The notes under the pieces were generated by a model. The model was not told the DNA's origin and did no database searches. It saw nothing but the letters and a program-made list of their open reading frames with translations. 64,000 nt of DNA, taken from NCBI RefSeq assembly GCF_003576455.2, contig NZ_CP032869.1:2852001-2916000 (forward strand). Direction: 5' to 3'. The position numbers were made by a program, and so were the translations under genes. The stretch is from Mucilaginibacter celer. GTDB lineage: Bacteria > Bacteroidota > Bacteroidia > Sphingobacteriales > Sphingobacteriaceae. Shown here in pieces: positions 20,329 through 28,483 of this stretch (position 1 is its first letter; each line of letters opens with the position of its first letter).

Positions 20329-21624
20329 TTATATACTTATCGCACCGGTTAACATGGCTATGATCGTCATGATAACTGTTGTGCCGAACGCCCACTTAAA
20401 AGCGAATTTTTGATGATCTGCCAGTTCAACTTCCGACAATCCCACTAAAATAAAAGTTGAGGCCGTTAAAGGGCTTAAGGGGAAGCCGGTTGTCATCTGT
20501 CCTAAAATTGCCGCCCGGCCTATTTCCACCGGGTTTAACCCATAATGAATGGCGGCTGTTTTTAAAACGGGAACTACCCCGAAATAATAAGCATCCGGCG
20601 TAAAAACCAAACTTAATGGCATGCTTGTAAAACCCACCAACGCCGGCAGGTGGCCGGCATGCTCCTTAGGAACAATTGAAACAACCGACAATGCCATGGC
20701 ATCAATCATTTTAGTCCCCATAAGAATACCGGAAAACACCCCTGCCGCAAAAACTATAATTGAAACTGAAAATACATTAGTAGCATGTGCCTGTATCCTT
20801 TTTCTTTGTTCGGCTTGCGACGGGTAATTGATCAGGATCGCCACTGCAAAACCTATAATGAATAAAGCCGACGGCGGAGCCAGCGATAAGATGAGCGCTG
20901 AGATCAAACTAATTGTTAAAACGGTGTTGAACCAGAATAAGCCCGGGCGGCGGCTTTCTTTTTGTGCATCTGAAAGTTCCTGGTTATGGTTATAATTAAG
21001 TTGAACAATACCTAACCTTTTCCGTTCCTTTTTGCCGAGCCAGTATGAAACGAACAGCACCCAAAGTATTCCGCCTGCCATAGATGGCAGCACAGGAATG
21101 ATCAGTTGCGCAGGATCGGTTTTCATAACGTTCAAGGCCCTGGCCACTGTACCCGACCAGGGCACCAGGTGCATTACGCCAACACTAAGCGCTACGATAC
21201 ATGGCAGTATCAGCTTTTTTATCCCCAACTTTTTGTAAATTGGTAACAATGCTGTAATGGTGATCATAAACGTGGCCGTACCATCTCCATCCAGGTGAAC
21301 CAGCATGGCTAAAATAGCTGTGCCTAAAGTTATTTTAAGCGGGTCGCCCTTAGCCAGGCGAATGATACCGCTTACAATCGGGTCGAAAAGCCCTGCATCT
21401 ATCATCAGGCTAAAATATAACACGGCGAAGATCAGGAGAATACCCGTAGGAGCCACCTGTTTAATCCCGCTTAATACCATTTCACCAACCTCCTTTGACC
21501 CGAAACCGCCAATCAACGCGAATATCACAGGCACCAAAATCAATGAAAGCAACACAGACAACCGCCTGGTAAGGATCAAACCCAAAAAAACGCAGATAGT
21601 TAAAAAGCCAAGTAATGATAGCAT
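20329..21624 (-). CDS. CitMHS-family carboxylate transporter
   Basis: 431 residues, almost entirely hydrophobic with about 11-12 membrane helices. The segment LVHLDGDGTATFMI near residue 110 and the VMHLVPWSGTVARA segment match CitMHS (metal-citrate:proton symporters, TC 2.A.11). It starts 22 bp after the esterase stop and precedes the AtuA pair, so these genes look like one operon. The real substrate could be another organic acid. Confidence 0.88.
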   Translation of the reverse strand: MLSLLGFLTICVFLGLILTRRLSVLLSLILVPVIFALIGGFGSKEVGEMVLSGIKQVAPTGILLIFAVLYFSLMIDAGLFDPIVSGIIRLAKGDPLKITLGTAILAMLVHLDGDGTATFMITITALLPIYKKLGIKKLILPCIVALSVGVMHLVPWSGTVARALNVMKTDPAQLIIPVLPSMAGGILWVLFVSYWLGKKERKRLGIVQLNYNHNQELSDAQKESRRPGLFWFNTVLTISLISALILSLAPPSALFIIGFAVAILINYPSQAEQRKRIQAHATNVFSVSIIVFAAGVFSGILMGTKMIDAMALSVVSIVPKEHAGHLPALVGFTSMPLSLVFTPDAYYFGVVPVLKTAAIHYGLNPVEIGRAAILGQMTTGFPLSPLTASTFILVGLSEVELADHQKFAFKWAFGTTVIMTIIAMLTGAISI

Positions 21625-21646
21625 TTTGGTTTTATACGCTAAGTTT

Positions 21647-22513
21647 TTATTTAACTGCCGTGCTGTTGGCTTTCAAAACTTTACTAAAAAATAATACTTG
21701 CCCGGGCAACGCATCCTGCCAAAAGTCCCAGGTATGGCCACCGGGCCGTTCTGTATAATTATGCAGGGTATGATTGTATACCAGCCTGCGATGCAGTTCG
21801 CGATTGGGCTCCAGTAAAAAATCTTCAACCCCTATATCCATTACTATCGGCAGCCCGTTTCTGCGAATCTGATCGGCCATGTTAACAATCGAATATGGCA
21901 GATAATTATCGGGTGTCATAGGCCCCATGATTTTATCAAGAAATTTAGATAAACCATTAAACCGCTCGGGCGTAAGGTTCCAGGTAGTCATGTTAGGATC
22001 TAAAGCTCCGCTCATAGAACCTGCCGCAGCAAAAAGGTCGGGATGTTTAGTGGATAGATATAACGAGCCATACCCACCCATAGACAAGCCGGTAATCACG
22101 CGGCCTTTTTTGTCTTTTACGGTACGGTATTTACTGTCGATATACGGAATTACTTCCCTGATGATATACGTTTCGAATTTGCTGTTCTGATCTACCGGGC
22201 TATCGATATAGTAACTAAAAATTTCGCCTTCGGGCATTACAATAATCATATTGTACTGATCGGCCAGGTTACGTACCAACATTTTATCCGGCGTTTTAAG
22301 CAGCCAGTCGTTAAAGTGCCCAAACCCACCATGCAGCAAATACAAAACCGGAAAATCGGCTTTACTTTTAGAATAACTGTCTGGTAACGCGATAGCTGCT
22401 TTATAGGTTTTGTTCATAGCAGCGCTTGGCACCTGGATGGTGTCAACTTTTGATGCATAAGCGAACATACTGCTCATCATCATGATGAATAAAAAGAAAT
22501 TCAGTTTCCTCAT
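21647..22513 (-). CDS. Secreted esterase of the EsteraseD / FrsA-like alpha/beta-hydrolase group
   Basis: 288 residues from the chosen ATG at 22513, because a clean signal peptide (MRKLNFFLFIMMMSSMFAYA) starts there; an upstream in-frame ATG at 22549 would add 12 polar residues. The nucleophile elbow is GLSMGG (Ser144), with an oxyanion-side motif LLHGGFGHFNDW, a candidate acid in DIGVEDF and the catalytic His in GGHTWDFW. It is first in the cluster with CitMHS and AtuA genes; hydrolysis of an ester to feed the transporter is a reasonable inference. Confidence 0.87.
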   Translation of the reverse strand: MRKLNFFLFIMMMSSMFAYASKVDTIQVPSAAMNKTYKAAIALPDSYSKSKADFPVLYLLHGGFGHFNDWLLKTPDKMLVRNLADQYNMIIVMPEGEIFSYYIDSPVDQNSKFETYIIREVIPYIDSKYRTVKDKKGRVITGLSMGGYGSLYLSTKHPDLFAAAGSMSGALDPNMTTWNLTPERFNGLSKFLDKIMGPMTPDNYLPYSIVNMADQIRRNGLPIVMDIGVEDFLLEPNRELHRRLVYNHTLHNYTERPGGHTWDFWQDALPGQVLFFSKVLKANSTAVK

Positions 22514-22725
22514 GTTGGTTTTATTGGTTCTTATATCTAATGGCAGCAATTTTTAATAAATCAGCATCCGGCCGCCGTTCATTAAAAATTCAATATCAAA
22601 AGCAACATAGCACTATGATATTTTCGGTTCTTATTTATCGGCGTTATCGTGAATAACAAATCTATATCTACATCTTTAATTTCATCTTTTTTTATATTGC
22701 TGAATTGTGTATAAATTTAGTATTG

Positions 22726-22747
22726 CATTTCCGAAACATTTCCGAAA
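22726..22747. promoter_or_regulatory. Tandem 11-bp direct repeat upstream of the 22778 gene
   Basis: CATTTCCGAAA occurs twice head to tail, ending 30 bp before the ATG. One helical turn spacing and position suggest a protein-binding site over the promoter or leader; no regulator is identified. Confidence 0.45.
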
Positions 22748-22777
22748 TCGGATTTAACCTAATATCCCCAAACCTAC

Positions 22778-23986
22778 ATGAAGCTCAAAACAGGGAAAGA
22801 TGAAGTTGTATACCTACTAACTAAGGTGGTGTTAAAATATGAAAGAGAAACAGGAAAGGATATTAAGCGAAATACCAACAGGAAAAATTATGAAGACCTG
22901 GCCCGTATGTTGAGCGAGATCAGTAATCGTTTACCCGATACCAGCGAAACACTTTTACATAGCCATTATCCGCCTGATGAAAACAATACCGGCGCCTTAT
23001 ATCCTTTTCGCAAATATGATATAACAGGGGGGCAGATAAAGGACGCCATTAACGGGATTGTATCTAATCCCCGCCAATTCCTGGTTGACGCCTGTTATAT
23101 CTATTTATATGGGGAGGGCAGAGTGGGGTTTGCACAAAAACCGGTTGATGAAGGATTGCTTGAGGAGTCGGCGGCCGTAAAAAGACAAGCCAGCAATATT
23201 TCTGTTGCCGATAGCGAAAAACCTTTAATTATAAAAAAGACCAATAGCTATCTATTGGTTATAATTCTCCTTACTGTGATATTATTAATTATCAGTTTTT
23301 TTTGGGCTAAACAAATTTCACAAAAGAAAAGATTAATTCGGGACTTAAGCATTTTACCCTACCAGCCAACAAAAGCTGAAATAGACAGCCTGGAAGGAAT
23401 TTGGTTATGCTATACAGGATCGCCCCAGGCGCGCACTTACGACGCGGGAAGATTTCATAAAATCGTTTCGAACATCATGGATGTGAAGTACATAAATGGC
23501 TACTTTAAATTCACCCGTTATGGCTCTAACTTTGACCATGCCGGTTATATGCAGTTTGAAGCGCCCTGGCTGGTTTCCATTCACTCGCATGTGGTTAACA
23601 AGAGGGACAGTATTGAGTCGCCCAAATTATCTTTAATGCGCCTGGACGAAGCAAAAAGCTATATAAATGTAATTTCAGCGTCATGGAACTTTGACCAGGG
23701 CAAAAAAAACAGGATCATCGGGATAAGAGAACTATTTATGAAACAGGGAAAAGGCGGCCGGATTGAAGAGATTATAAATACCCCGCAAAACGCGGCCTGC
23801 AGTTGTAAAATAATCAGATGGTTTCCTCGCAATGATAAGGTGCGCTTATTTTACTTAAAAAATGAACTTTTGGATACTATTGGAGATCAAAGACTAAAAA
23901 AAACGCTTGACGAGAAAAGTATATTATTATCTCAACCGGGCGATTCAACACTATTTATGATAAAATCTTTGAGTAAGCCCAAATAA
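22778..23986 (+). CDS. Unrecognised single-pass membrane protein
   Basis: 402 residues. The first ~130 residues are soluble and mostly helical, with a conserved-looking stretch around residues 78-115 (KYDITGGQIKDAINGIV then FLVDACYIYLYG). One strong membrane helix lies at about residues 158-176 (YLLVIILLTVILLIISFFW), followed by a ~225-residue C-terminal domain with several aromatic residues and no catalytic motif that I recognise. No signal peptide, so the N-terminal part is probably cytoplasmic and the C-terminal part outside. The gene stands alone between convergent or divergent neighbours. I recall similar N-terminal sequence in other Sphingobacteriaceae hypotheticals, but assign no function. 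Confidence 0.8.
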   Translation: MKLKTGKDEVVYLLTKVVLKYERETGKDIKRNTNRKNYEDLARMLSEISNRLPDTSETLLHSHYPPDENNTGALYPFRKYDITGGQIKDAINGIVSNPRQFLVDACYIYLYGEGRVGFAQKPVDEGLLEESAAVKRQASNISVADSEKPLIIKKTNSYLLVIILLTVILLIISFFWAKQISQKKRLIRDLSILPYQPTKAEIDSLEGIWLCYTGSPQARTYDAGRFHKIVSNIMDVKYINGYFKFTRYGSNFDHAGYMQFEAPWLVSIHSHVVNKRDSIESPKLSLMRLDEAKSYINVISASWNFDQGKKNRIIGIRELFMKQGKGGRIEEIINTPQNAACSCKIIRWFPRNDKVRLFYLKNELLDTIGDQRLKKTLDEKSILLSQPGDSTLFMIKSLSKPK

Positions 23987-24186
23987 GACACTATCCCATG
24001 CAAATTAATTGCTATTACGCTTTATAACTATCTTCAAATTCTTTGATAACAGTAAAGCCAATGTTTCCGATAAATATTTATACGCTAAAATAAAAACTTT
24101 CAGGGGTACACCTCGAGGTACAAGCAATTCATCTTTTTTCCTGTTCAGACTTAGAATCCAAAAAAGCCCCGGGGGAAAAATTCATT

Positions 24187-24230
24187 CAAACAGCAAAGCC
24201 CGACACTTGTGTACCGGGCTTTGCTGTTTG
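24187..24230 (-). terminator. Hairpin terminator after the GAPDH gene
   Basis: A perfect 16-bp inverted repeat (24187-24202 with 24215-24230) surrounds a 12-nt centre, 38 bp beyond the GAPDH stop. Reading on the minus strand the stem ends in CTTTGCTGTTTG and a TTTTT run follows about 7 nt later. It could also stop transcripts from the plus-strand gene that ends at 23986. Confidence 0.7.
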
Positions 24231-24267
24231 CATCAGCCATCTCCATGTGCTTTACCTATCAAAACAA

Positions 24268-25245
24268 TCAAATTAGCGAAATTAGTTCAGCAATCCGGTT
24301 TGATATACCAACCTCATTATCGTACCAGGCAACAACCTTAACCAGTTTTCCCATGGCTTTTGTCATTCCGCCATCTACAATAGAAGAGTGCGTATTGCCT
24401 AAAATATCCGTAGACACAAACTGCTCTTCGGTGTATTCCATAATCCCTTTAAGGGTTGTGTCTGCGTATCTTTTCAGTATTTCATTTATTTCTGCTGCGG
24501 TTACTTCCTTTTGCAGATTGATGGAAAGATCAACAATAGAGCCGTCAATTACCGGTACACGGTATGAATAGCCATCCATCTTCCCCTGTAGGTTAGGTAA
24601 CACATTTCCTATTGCTTTGGCCGCGCCGGTTGTGGTAGGAATGATGGAATAGGCGGATGCCCGCGCACGACGAAGATCCTTATGCGGAGCATCCTGCAAA
24701 TTCTGGTCGGCAGTAAATGCGTGAACAGTAACCATATAACCCGATTCAATACCAAATTCTTTATCCAAAGCAAATAAAACAGGGGCAATGCTTCCGGTAG
24801 TACAGGATGCAGTTGAATAAATCTGGTCATCACCAATCAATTCATTATTCACACCATGAACAATTGTTTTTACCCCACCTGTTGCCGGTGCTGTGATGAG
24901 TACCTTCCCGGCGCCTGCATCAATATGCGCCTGAGCTGTAGCTTTATCAGTGAAACGGCCGGTTGATTCGATAACCGCATCAACACCTAAAACAGCCCAT
25001 GGCAACTTAGCAGGGTCCTTTTCCTGGTACATTGCGATGCTTTTACCATTCACTTTTAAGGTTTCGCCTTCGGCAATAACTTCGCCGGGAAAACGGCCGT
25101 GTGCTGTGTCATATTTAAGGAGATGGGCAAGCGTAGCTACATCAGTAAGATCGTTAATAGCTACAACTTCTATTTCCGGGTGTAACTGAAGCGCGCGTAA
25201 AGTCATCCGGCCGATGCGGCCGAAACCATTGATTGCAATTTTCAT
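24268..25245 (-). CDS. gap: Type I glyceraldehyde-3-phosphate dehydrogenase paralogue
   Basis: 325 residues. N-terminal Rossmann fold INGFGRIGR, with Asp32 after the second strand indicating NAD preference. Catalytic Cys148 lies in STASCTTGS and His175 in TVHAFTADQ; the substrate loop SIIPTTTGAAKA and the C-terminal WYDNExGxSNR motif are present. The residue after CTT, nearly always Asn (SCTTNC) in housekeeping enzymes, is Gly here and the protein is slightly short, so it may be a second, specialised GAPDH. It begins 12 bp after a GlxA-type regulator gene, implying co-transcription. GAPDH oxidises glyceraldehyde-3-phosphate in the cytoplasm; preference for this or another aldehyde cannot be told. 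Confidence 0.95.
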   Translation of the reverse strand: MKIAINGFGRIGRMTLRALQLHPEIEVVAINDLTDVATLAHLLKYDTAHGRFPGEVIAEGETLKVNGKSIAMYQEKDPAKLPWAVLGVDAVIESTGRFTDKATAQAHIDAGAGKVLITAPATGGVKTIVHGVNNELIGDDQIYSTASCTTGSIAPVLFALDKEFGIESGYMVTVHAFTADQNLQDAPHKDLRRARASAYSIIPTTTGAAKAIGNVLPNLQGKMDGYSYRVPVIDGSIVDLSINLQKEVTAAEINEILKRYADTTLKGIMEYTEEQFVSTDILGNTHSSIVDGGMTKAMGKLVKVVAWYDNEVGISNRIAELISLI

Positions 25246-25257
25246 GTGTTATAAATA

Positions 25258-26286
25258 TTAATTGATAAGAAGTTCTGTGATACCTGCATCTTTCAACGCG
25301 GTACGAAAAGTGCGCCTGTAATCAGAGGGTGTCACATTCAGGTGCCTTAAAAACGTACGACGCATACCAACAAGGTTAATAAGCCCACACTGTTCTGCTA
25401 TTCTTTCCAGCGGAACATCGGTATCTTCCAGTAATTTACGGGCAGCTTCCACACGCAGCTTTTCTATAAATTTGGCTGGTGATATACCGGTTTGTTTATG
25501 AAATACCCGTGTAAAGTTGCGGGTACTCATACTCAAGTAATCGGCGATTCGGGTTACGTCAAGCGGCTCGTGCAAATGTTGTTTTAACCAACCCTGTAGT
25601 TTTCCGGCTATATTTTCGGCTTCGTATGGTGGAATCAAGTTTCCAAATTGAGATTGAAAACCGGGACGGCTTAAATAAAAAACCAATTTTCGGGCAACCC
25701 GTATTGCGATGTCCCTGCCGTAATCTTCCTCAACCATAGCCAGGGAAAGGTCGATACCGGAGGATACCCCTGCCGATGTATAAATATTACCATCCCTTAC
25801 AAAAAATTGATGAGCCTCAACCTGAACGCCGGGGTACTCTTTTTCGAGGTTTTCGCTACGTTCCCAATGGGTTGTTGCCTTCTTTCCATTTAACAGGCCT
25901 GCTTTGGCCAAAGCAAAGGCACCACCGCAAACAGAGGCAATCCGTCGTGTTTTCTTCGGATCTATTTTACTCAGCCAATGATGGAACTCAGCTAAACGGA
26001 TACCACCCTCTGCACTCCGGTCATTACCTGCTATAATCAACGTATCAATAGGCTGTGCAACCTCCATAACGCAACAGGGGCATTGAATTTCGACACCCGT
26101 CCGGCCACGTACTTTCCGATCCTTCGTAGCGGTTGCTATAAGCACCTCGTATCCCTCGGGCATACCCATATCAACAAGGCTCGCATTTGCATTTGCAAAT
26201 ACATCAGAAGGGCCTGCAAAATTCAACAGCATATTGCCAGACATAACGACAATAACGATTTTCTTTTTTTGAGGATTACCGTTCAT
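25258..26286 (-). CDS. GlxA-family regulator (DJ-1/PfpI domain + AraC DNA-binding domain)
   Basis: 342 residues. Residues ~10-200 are a DJ-1/PfpI-like glutamine amidotransferase fold with the nucleophile-elbow Cys120 in SVCGGAFALA. Residues ~240-330 are an AraC/XylS double helix-turn-helix (TRNFTRVFHKQTGISPAKFIEK region). Family members act as transcription factors whose N-terminal fold senses a small ligand. It is followed after 12 bp by the GAPDH gene, so it probably controls itself and that enzyme; a link to reactive aldehyde sensing is speculation. Confidence 0.93.
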   Translation of the reverse strand: MNGNPQKKKIVIVVMSGNMLLNFAGPSDVFANANASLVDMGMPEGYEVLIATATKDRKVRGRTGVEIQCPCCVMEVAQPIDTLIIAGNDRSAEGGIRLAEFHHWLSKIDPKKTRRIASVCGGAFALAKAGLLNGKKATTHWERSENLEKEYPGVQVEAHQFFVRDGNIYTSAGVSSGIDLSLAMVEEDYGRDIAIRVARKLVFYLSRPGFQSQFGNLIPPYEAENIAGKLQGWLKQHLHEPLDVTRIADYLSMSTRNFTRVFHKQTGISPAKFIEKLRVEAARKLLEDTDVPLERIAEQCGLINLVGMRRTFLRHLNVTPSDYRRTFRTALKDAGITELLIN

Positions 26287-26436
26287 AAGTCAAATTTAGG
26301 AATTGACTACCATGTCGCAAAGGACATAAATCAGTCAATTTAGGCCATCATTAGTTTATAAATACAGATTGAATGATAATGTAGAACAAAAAGGAATACC
26401 GGTTAAGGAACACTGAATTTTTTTAATTTAATCGTC

Positions 26437-26444
26437 TATTTTTG
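26437..26444 (+). promoter_or_regulatory. Candidate -7 element for the MarR gene
   Basis: TATTTTTG matches the Bacteroidota -7 consensus TAnnTTTG exactly and lies 50 nt before the MarR ATG. No good TTG element is seen 19-21 bp upstream, so this is tentative. Confidence 0.4.
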
Positions 26445-26494
26445 CAGCGGACAGTAATGTTTCAAAATTTTAGAGTTCAGTTAAAAAAATCAAT

Positions 26495-26932
26495 ATGGTA
26501 GTAGAAGCGGAAAATGCGGAAAAGTTCATATCCGTGATGTTCAACCTGAATAATGCGATAAAAAGTGAGTCTGAGTATTGTTGCAAGATCTGTGGTGGTC
26601 TTAATGAAAAAGAATTATTTATTATCGCATTTATCGGAGAAAAAAAGAGTGTAAAAATGAGTGATATAGCTGATTATATACAAGCGCCACTTAGTACTTT
26701 AACCACCATTATTGATAAGCTTGTCAGCAATAAATTCCTTTTACGGTATAATTCTCATGATGACCGGCGTGTGGTAAAAGTTGAACTCGACCGGAAAGGA
26801 AAAGGCTCTTATAAAGAATTCAAAAACCGGAGAGAAGTTATGGCAAAAAAGGTATTAGGCCATTTGAGTGAAACGGAGCAGGCAACACTTATTACTAATC
26901 TCACTCAACTCGTAGCTTCAATTAAGCTTTAA
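26495..26932 (+). CDS. MarR-family transcriptional regulator with an N-terminal Cys cluster
   Basis: 145 residues. A winged helix-turn-helix lies in the middle (KMSDIADYIQAPLSTLTTII, then the wing with DDRRVVKVELDRKGK), as in MarR proteins that form DNA-binding dimers. Residues 29-33 read CCKIC, three cysteines just before the wHTH, which could sense oxidants or bind metal. The gene lies 132 bp upstream of an SDR gene in the same direction, the probable regulated gene. Confidence 0.9.
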   Translation: MVVEAENAEKFISVMFNLNNAIKSESEYCCKICGGLNEKELFIIAFIGEKKSVKMSDIADYIQAPLSTLTTIIDKLVSNKFLLRYNSHDDRRVVKVELDRKGKGSYKEFKNRREVMAKKVLGHLSETEQATLITNLTQLVASIKL

Positions 26933-26951
26933 TATTTTTTTTCTTATTTAG

Positions 26952-27039
26952 TTCGTTAATGGTAATATTCCTTATTCGTAATAAAACAGAGAGGTCGCTT
27001 GTTTAATTAATTCGATATCCGTACTATTGCATTAACGAA
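26952..27039. promoter_or_regulatory. Widely spaced inverted repeat flanking the SDR promoter
   Basis: TTCGTTAATG at 26952-26961 and its perfect complement CATTAACGAA at 27030-27039 bracket the promoter candidate of the SDR gene. The right arm starts immediately after the -7 element. This fits two half-operators or a looped repressor site, perhaps for the adjacent MarR protein. Confidence 0.45.
26999..27029 (+). promoter_or_regulatory. Candidate promoter of the SDR gene
   Basis: TTG at 26999-27001 is followed after 20 bp by TACTATTG at 27022-27029, seven of eight positions of the TAnnTTTG element. Spacing agrees with the primary Bacteroidota sigma factor. The predicted start of transcription is near 27035, about 30 nt before the ATG. 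Confidence 0.5.
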
Positions 27040-27064
27040 ATAAAGACTTCTAAAGAATAAAAAA

Positions 27065-27997
27065 ATGAACGAAAGTATATTAATAACCGGGGCAAATGCA
27101 GGGCTTGGGAAAGAGACTGCCCGACAATTAGCATTGAAAAAAGAAACAAAAAAAGTAATTCTTTTCTGCAGAAACCAGGTGAAAGCCGAGGCGGCAAAAA
27201 CGGACCTGGAGAAGCAAACGGGTAAACAGGTTTTCGAAATAATTATTGGGGATGTTTCGGAGGAAAATTCCGTAAGAAAAGCGGTGGAACAATTAAAGGA
27301 GCCTATTGATGCGGTAATTTTAAATGCGGGTGGAGTAATTGGCAAAACGGCTGCAAAAATTACGCCTTCCGGTATGAATGTATTAGCTGCTACGAATATT
27401 TTAGGTAATGTAATCTTAGTGGAAGAATTGATAAAGCGCGATTTGTTAAAAAAAGCAGTGCTATCAGTAAGTGCGGAAGCTGTACCGGGGGTAAAGATGC
27501 TCGGAATGAAACCGGTTGCGATGAAGAACTCTTCTGTAGATGAGTTTGCTGCTGTTCTTGACGGATCATATTTTGGTGATAAGTTCGAAGCAATTCAGGC
27601 ATACGGCTATGTTAAATATGCATTAACCATGTGGACCTTATTAATGGCAAGAAAATATCCTCACCTCAAATTTGTTGTTATGAGCCCCGGAAACACGGGC
27701 GGAACAAATGCACCGGATAGTTTGCCCCCGGCAATGAAATTTATATTGCAGTATTTAATGATGCCTATTGTATTCCCATTGATTGGAGAAATGGTGCACA
27801 AGTTAGAAGTAGGTGCCAGGCGCTTTGTAGATGGCGTTTCGGATGAGCGATATAAGAGCGGCGTTTTTTATGCAAGTAAAGAGGGTAAATTATCAGGAGA
27901 CGTGGTTGACCAGAGCACTTTTTATACTGACTTGAAAAATGCTTCTTTTCAAGATAACGCCGATGAAGCAATTCACCGTTTTATAAAACAGGCTTGA
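27065..27997 (+). CDS. Short-chain dehydrogenase/reductase
   Basis: 310 residues. The cofactor motif TGANAGLG is at residues 8-15, NAG in ILNAGG near residue 88, Ser134/136 before the active site, and the YxxxK pair is Tyr180/Lys184. Arg36 after the second strand suggests NADPH. It resembles protochlorophyllide-reductase-like or retinol-dehydrogenase-like SDRs; the substrate is unknown. It follows the MarR gene and overlaps the next small gene by 4 bp. Confidence 0.9.
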   Translation: MNESILITGANAGLGKETARQLALKKETKKVILFCRNQVKAEAAKTDLEKQTGKQVFEIIIGDVSEENSVRKAVEQLKEPIDAVILNAGGVIGKTAAKITPSGMNVLAATNILGNVILVEELIKRDLLKKAVLSVSAEAVPGVKMLGMKPVAMKNSSVDEFAAVLDGSYFGDKFEAIQAYGYVKYALTMWTLLMARKYPHLKFVVMSPGNTGGTNAPDSLPPAMKFILQYLMMPIVFPLIGEMVHKLEVGARRFVDGVSDERYKSGVFYASKEGKLSGDVVDQSTFYTDLKNASFQDNADEAIHRFIKQA

Positions 27998-28275
27998 AAA
28001 ACATATTAAAAAATATTACCCAAAACTGCAGGAAAGCGTCATGGCTTATTGAGAAAAAACAGGCAGGCTATATAACTATCCGTGAGAAATTGGAGCTGAA
28101 GGTACATCTGACCAGTTGCTCCGGGTGCAGGATGTTTGAGCAGCAAAGCATATTGATCAATAAATTGGTGCGTGATGTGTTCCGTGAACGGCAGATTACC
28201 GGGAGCATTAAACTTGACGACGATTTTAAAAAGAAAATGCGGGATCAGATTATTGAAAAACTCGACAAAACTTGA
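27994..28275 (+). CDS. Small zinc-finger anti-sigma-like protein
   Basis: 93 residues starting at a TTG that overlaps the SDR stop codon (TTGA), so it is translationally coupled. The motif HLTSCSGC at residues 38-45 is the HxxxCxxC signature of ZAS-type anti-sigma factors. It has no membrane helix, so it would be a soluble zinc-binding regulator. No sigma factor gene is adjacent; its partner must be elsewhere. Confidence 0.75.
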   Translation: MKNILKNITQNCRKASWLIEKKQAGYITIREKLELKVHLTSCSGCRMFEQQSILINKLVRDVFRERQITGSIKLDDDFKKKMRDQIIEKLDKT

Positions 28276-28353
28276 GTGCCAAATTTGAATCATATAAAAC
28301 GATAAAAGCTGAGACGGGAGAAAATATCCGGTATAAACCAGGATCACACAACA

Positions 28354-28385
28354 ACAAAGCCCGATACTTTCGTATCAGGCTTTGT
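28354..28385 (-). terminator. Hairpin at the 3' end of tRNA-Leu
   Basis: ACAAAGCC-c-GATAC, loop TTTC, GTATC-a-GGCTTTGT forms a 13-bp stem with one mismatch, abutting the discriminator base of the tRNA. On the minus strand the stem is followed by a GTTGTTGTG-type U/G-rich stretch. The sequence is strikingly similar to the hairpin after the GAPDH gene. Confidence 0.6.
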
Positions 28386-28464
28386 ACCCAGAGCCGGAGT
28401 CGAACCGGCACGGTTTCCCACAGGTGTTTGAGACCAGCGCGTCTACCAATTCCGCCATCTGGGC
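28385..28464 (-). tRNA. tRNA-Leu(CAA)
   Basis: On the minus strand a 7-bp acceptor stem (GCCCAGA with TCTGGGT, first pair G-U) encloses a D arm with GGTAGAC, an anticodon stem-loop with loop CTCAAAC (anticodon CAA), a class II variable arm (GGGAAACC) and a T arm GCCGG-TTCGACT-CCGGC. Discriminator A; CCA is not encoded. A long variable arm and CAA anticodon give leucine. The gene sits 19 bp after the hscB stop. Confidence 0.93.
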
Positions 28465-28483
28465 ATTTCGTAAGTGTGTTCCC

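Noticed and set aside
24110..24119. Palindrome ACCTCGAGGT
   Set aside because: Perfect but only 10 bp with no loop and no nearby promoter evidence; too short to support a call.
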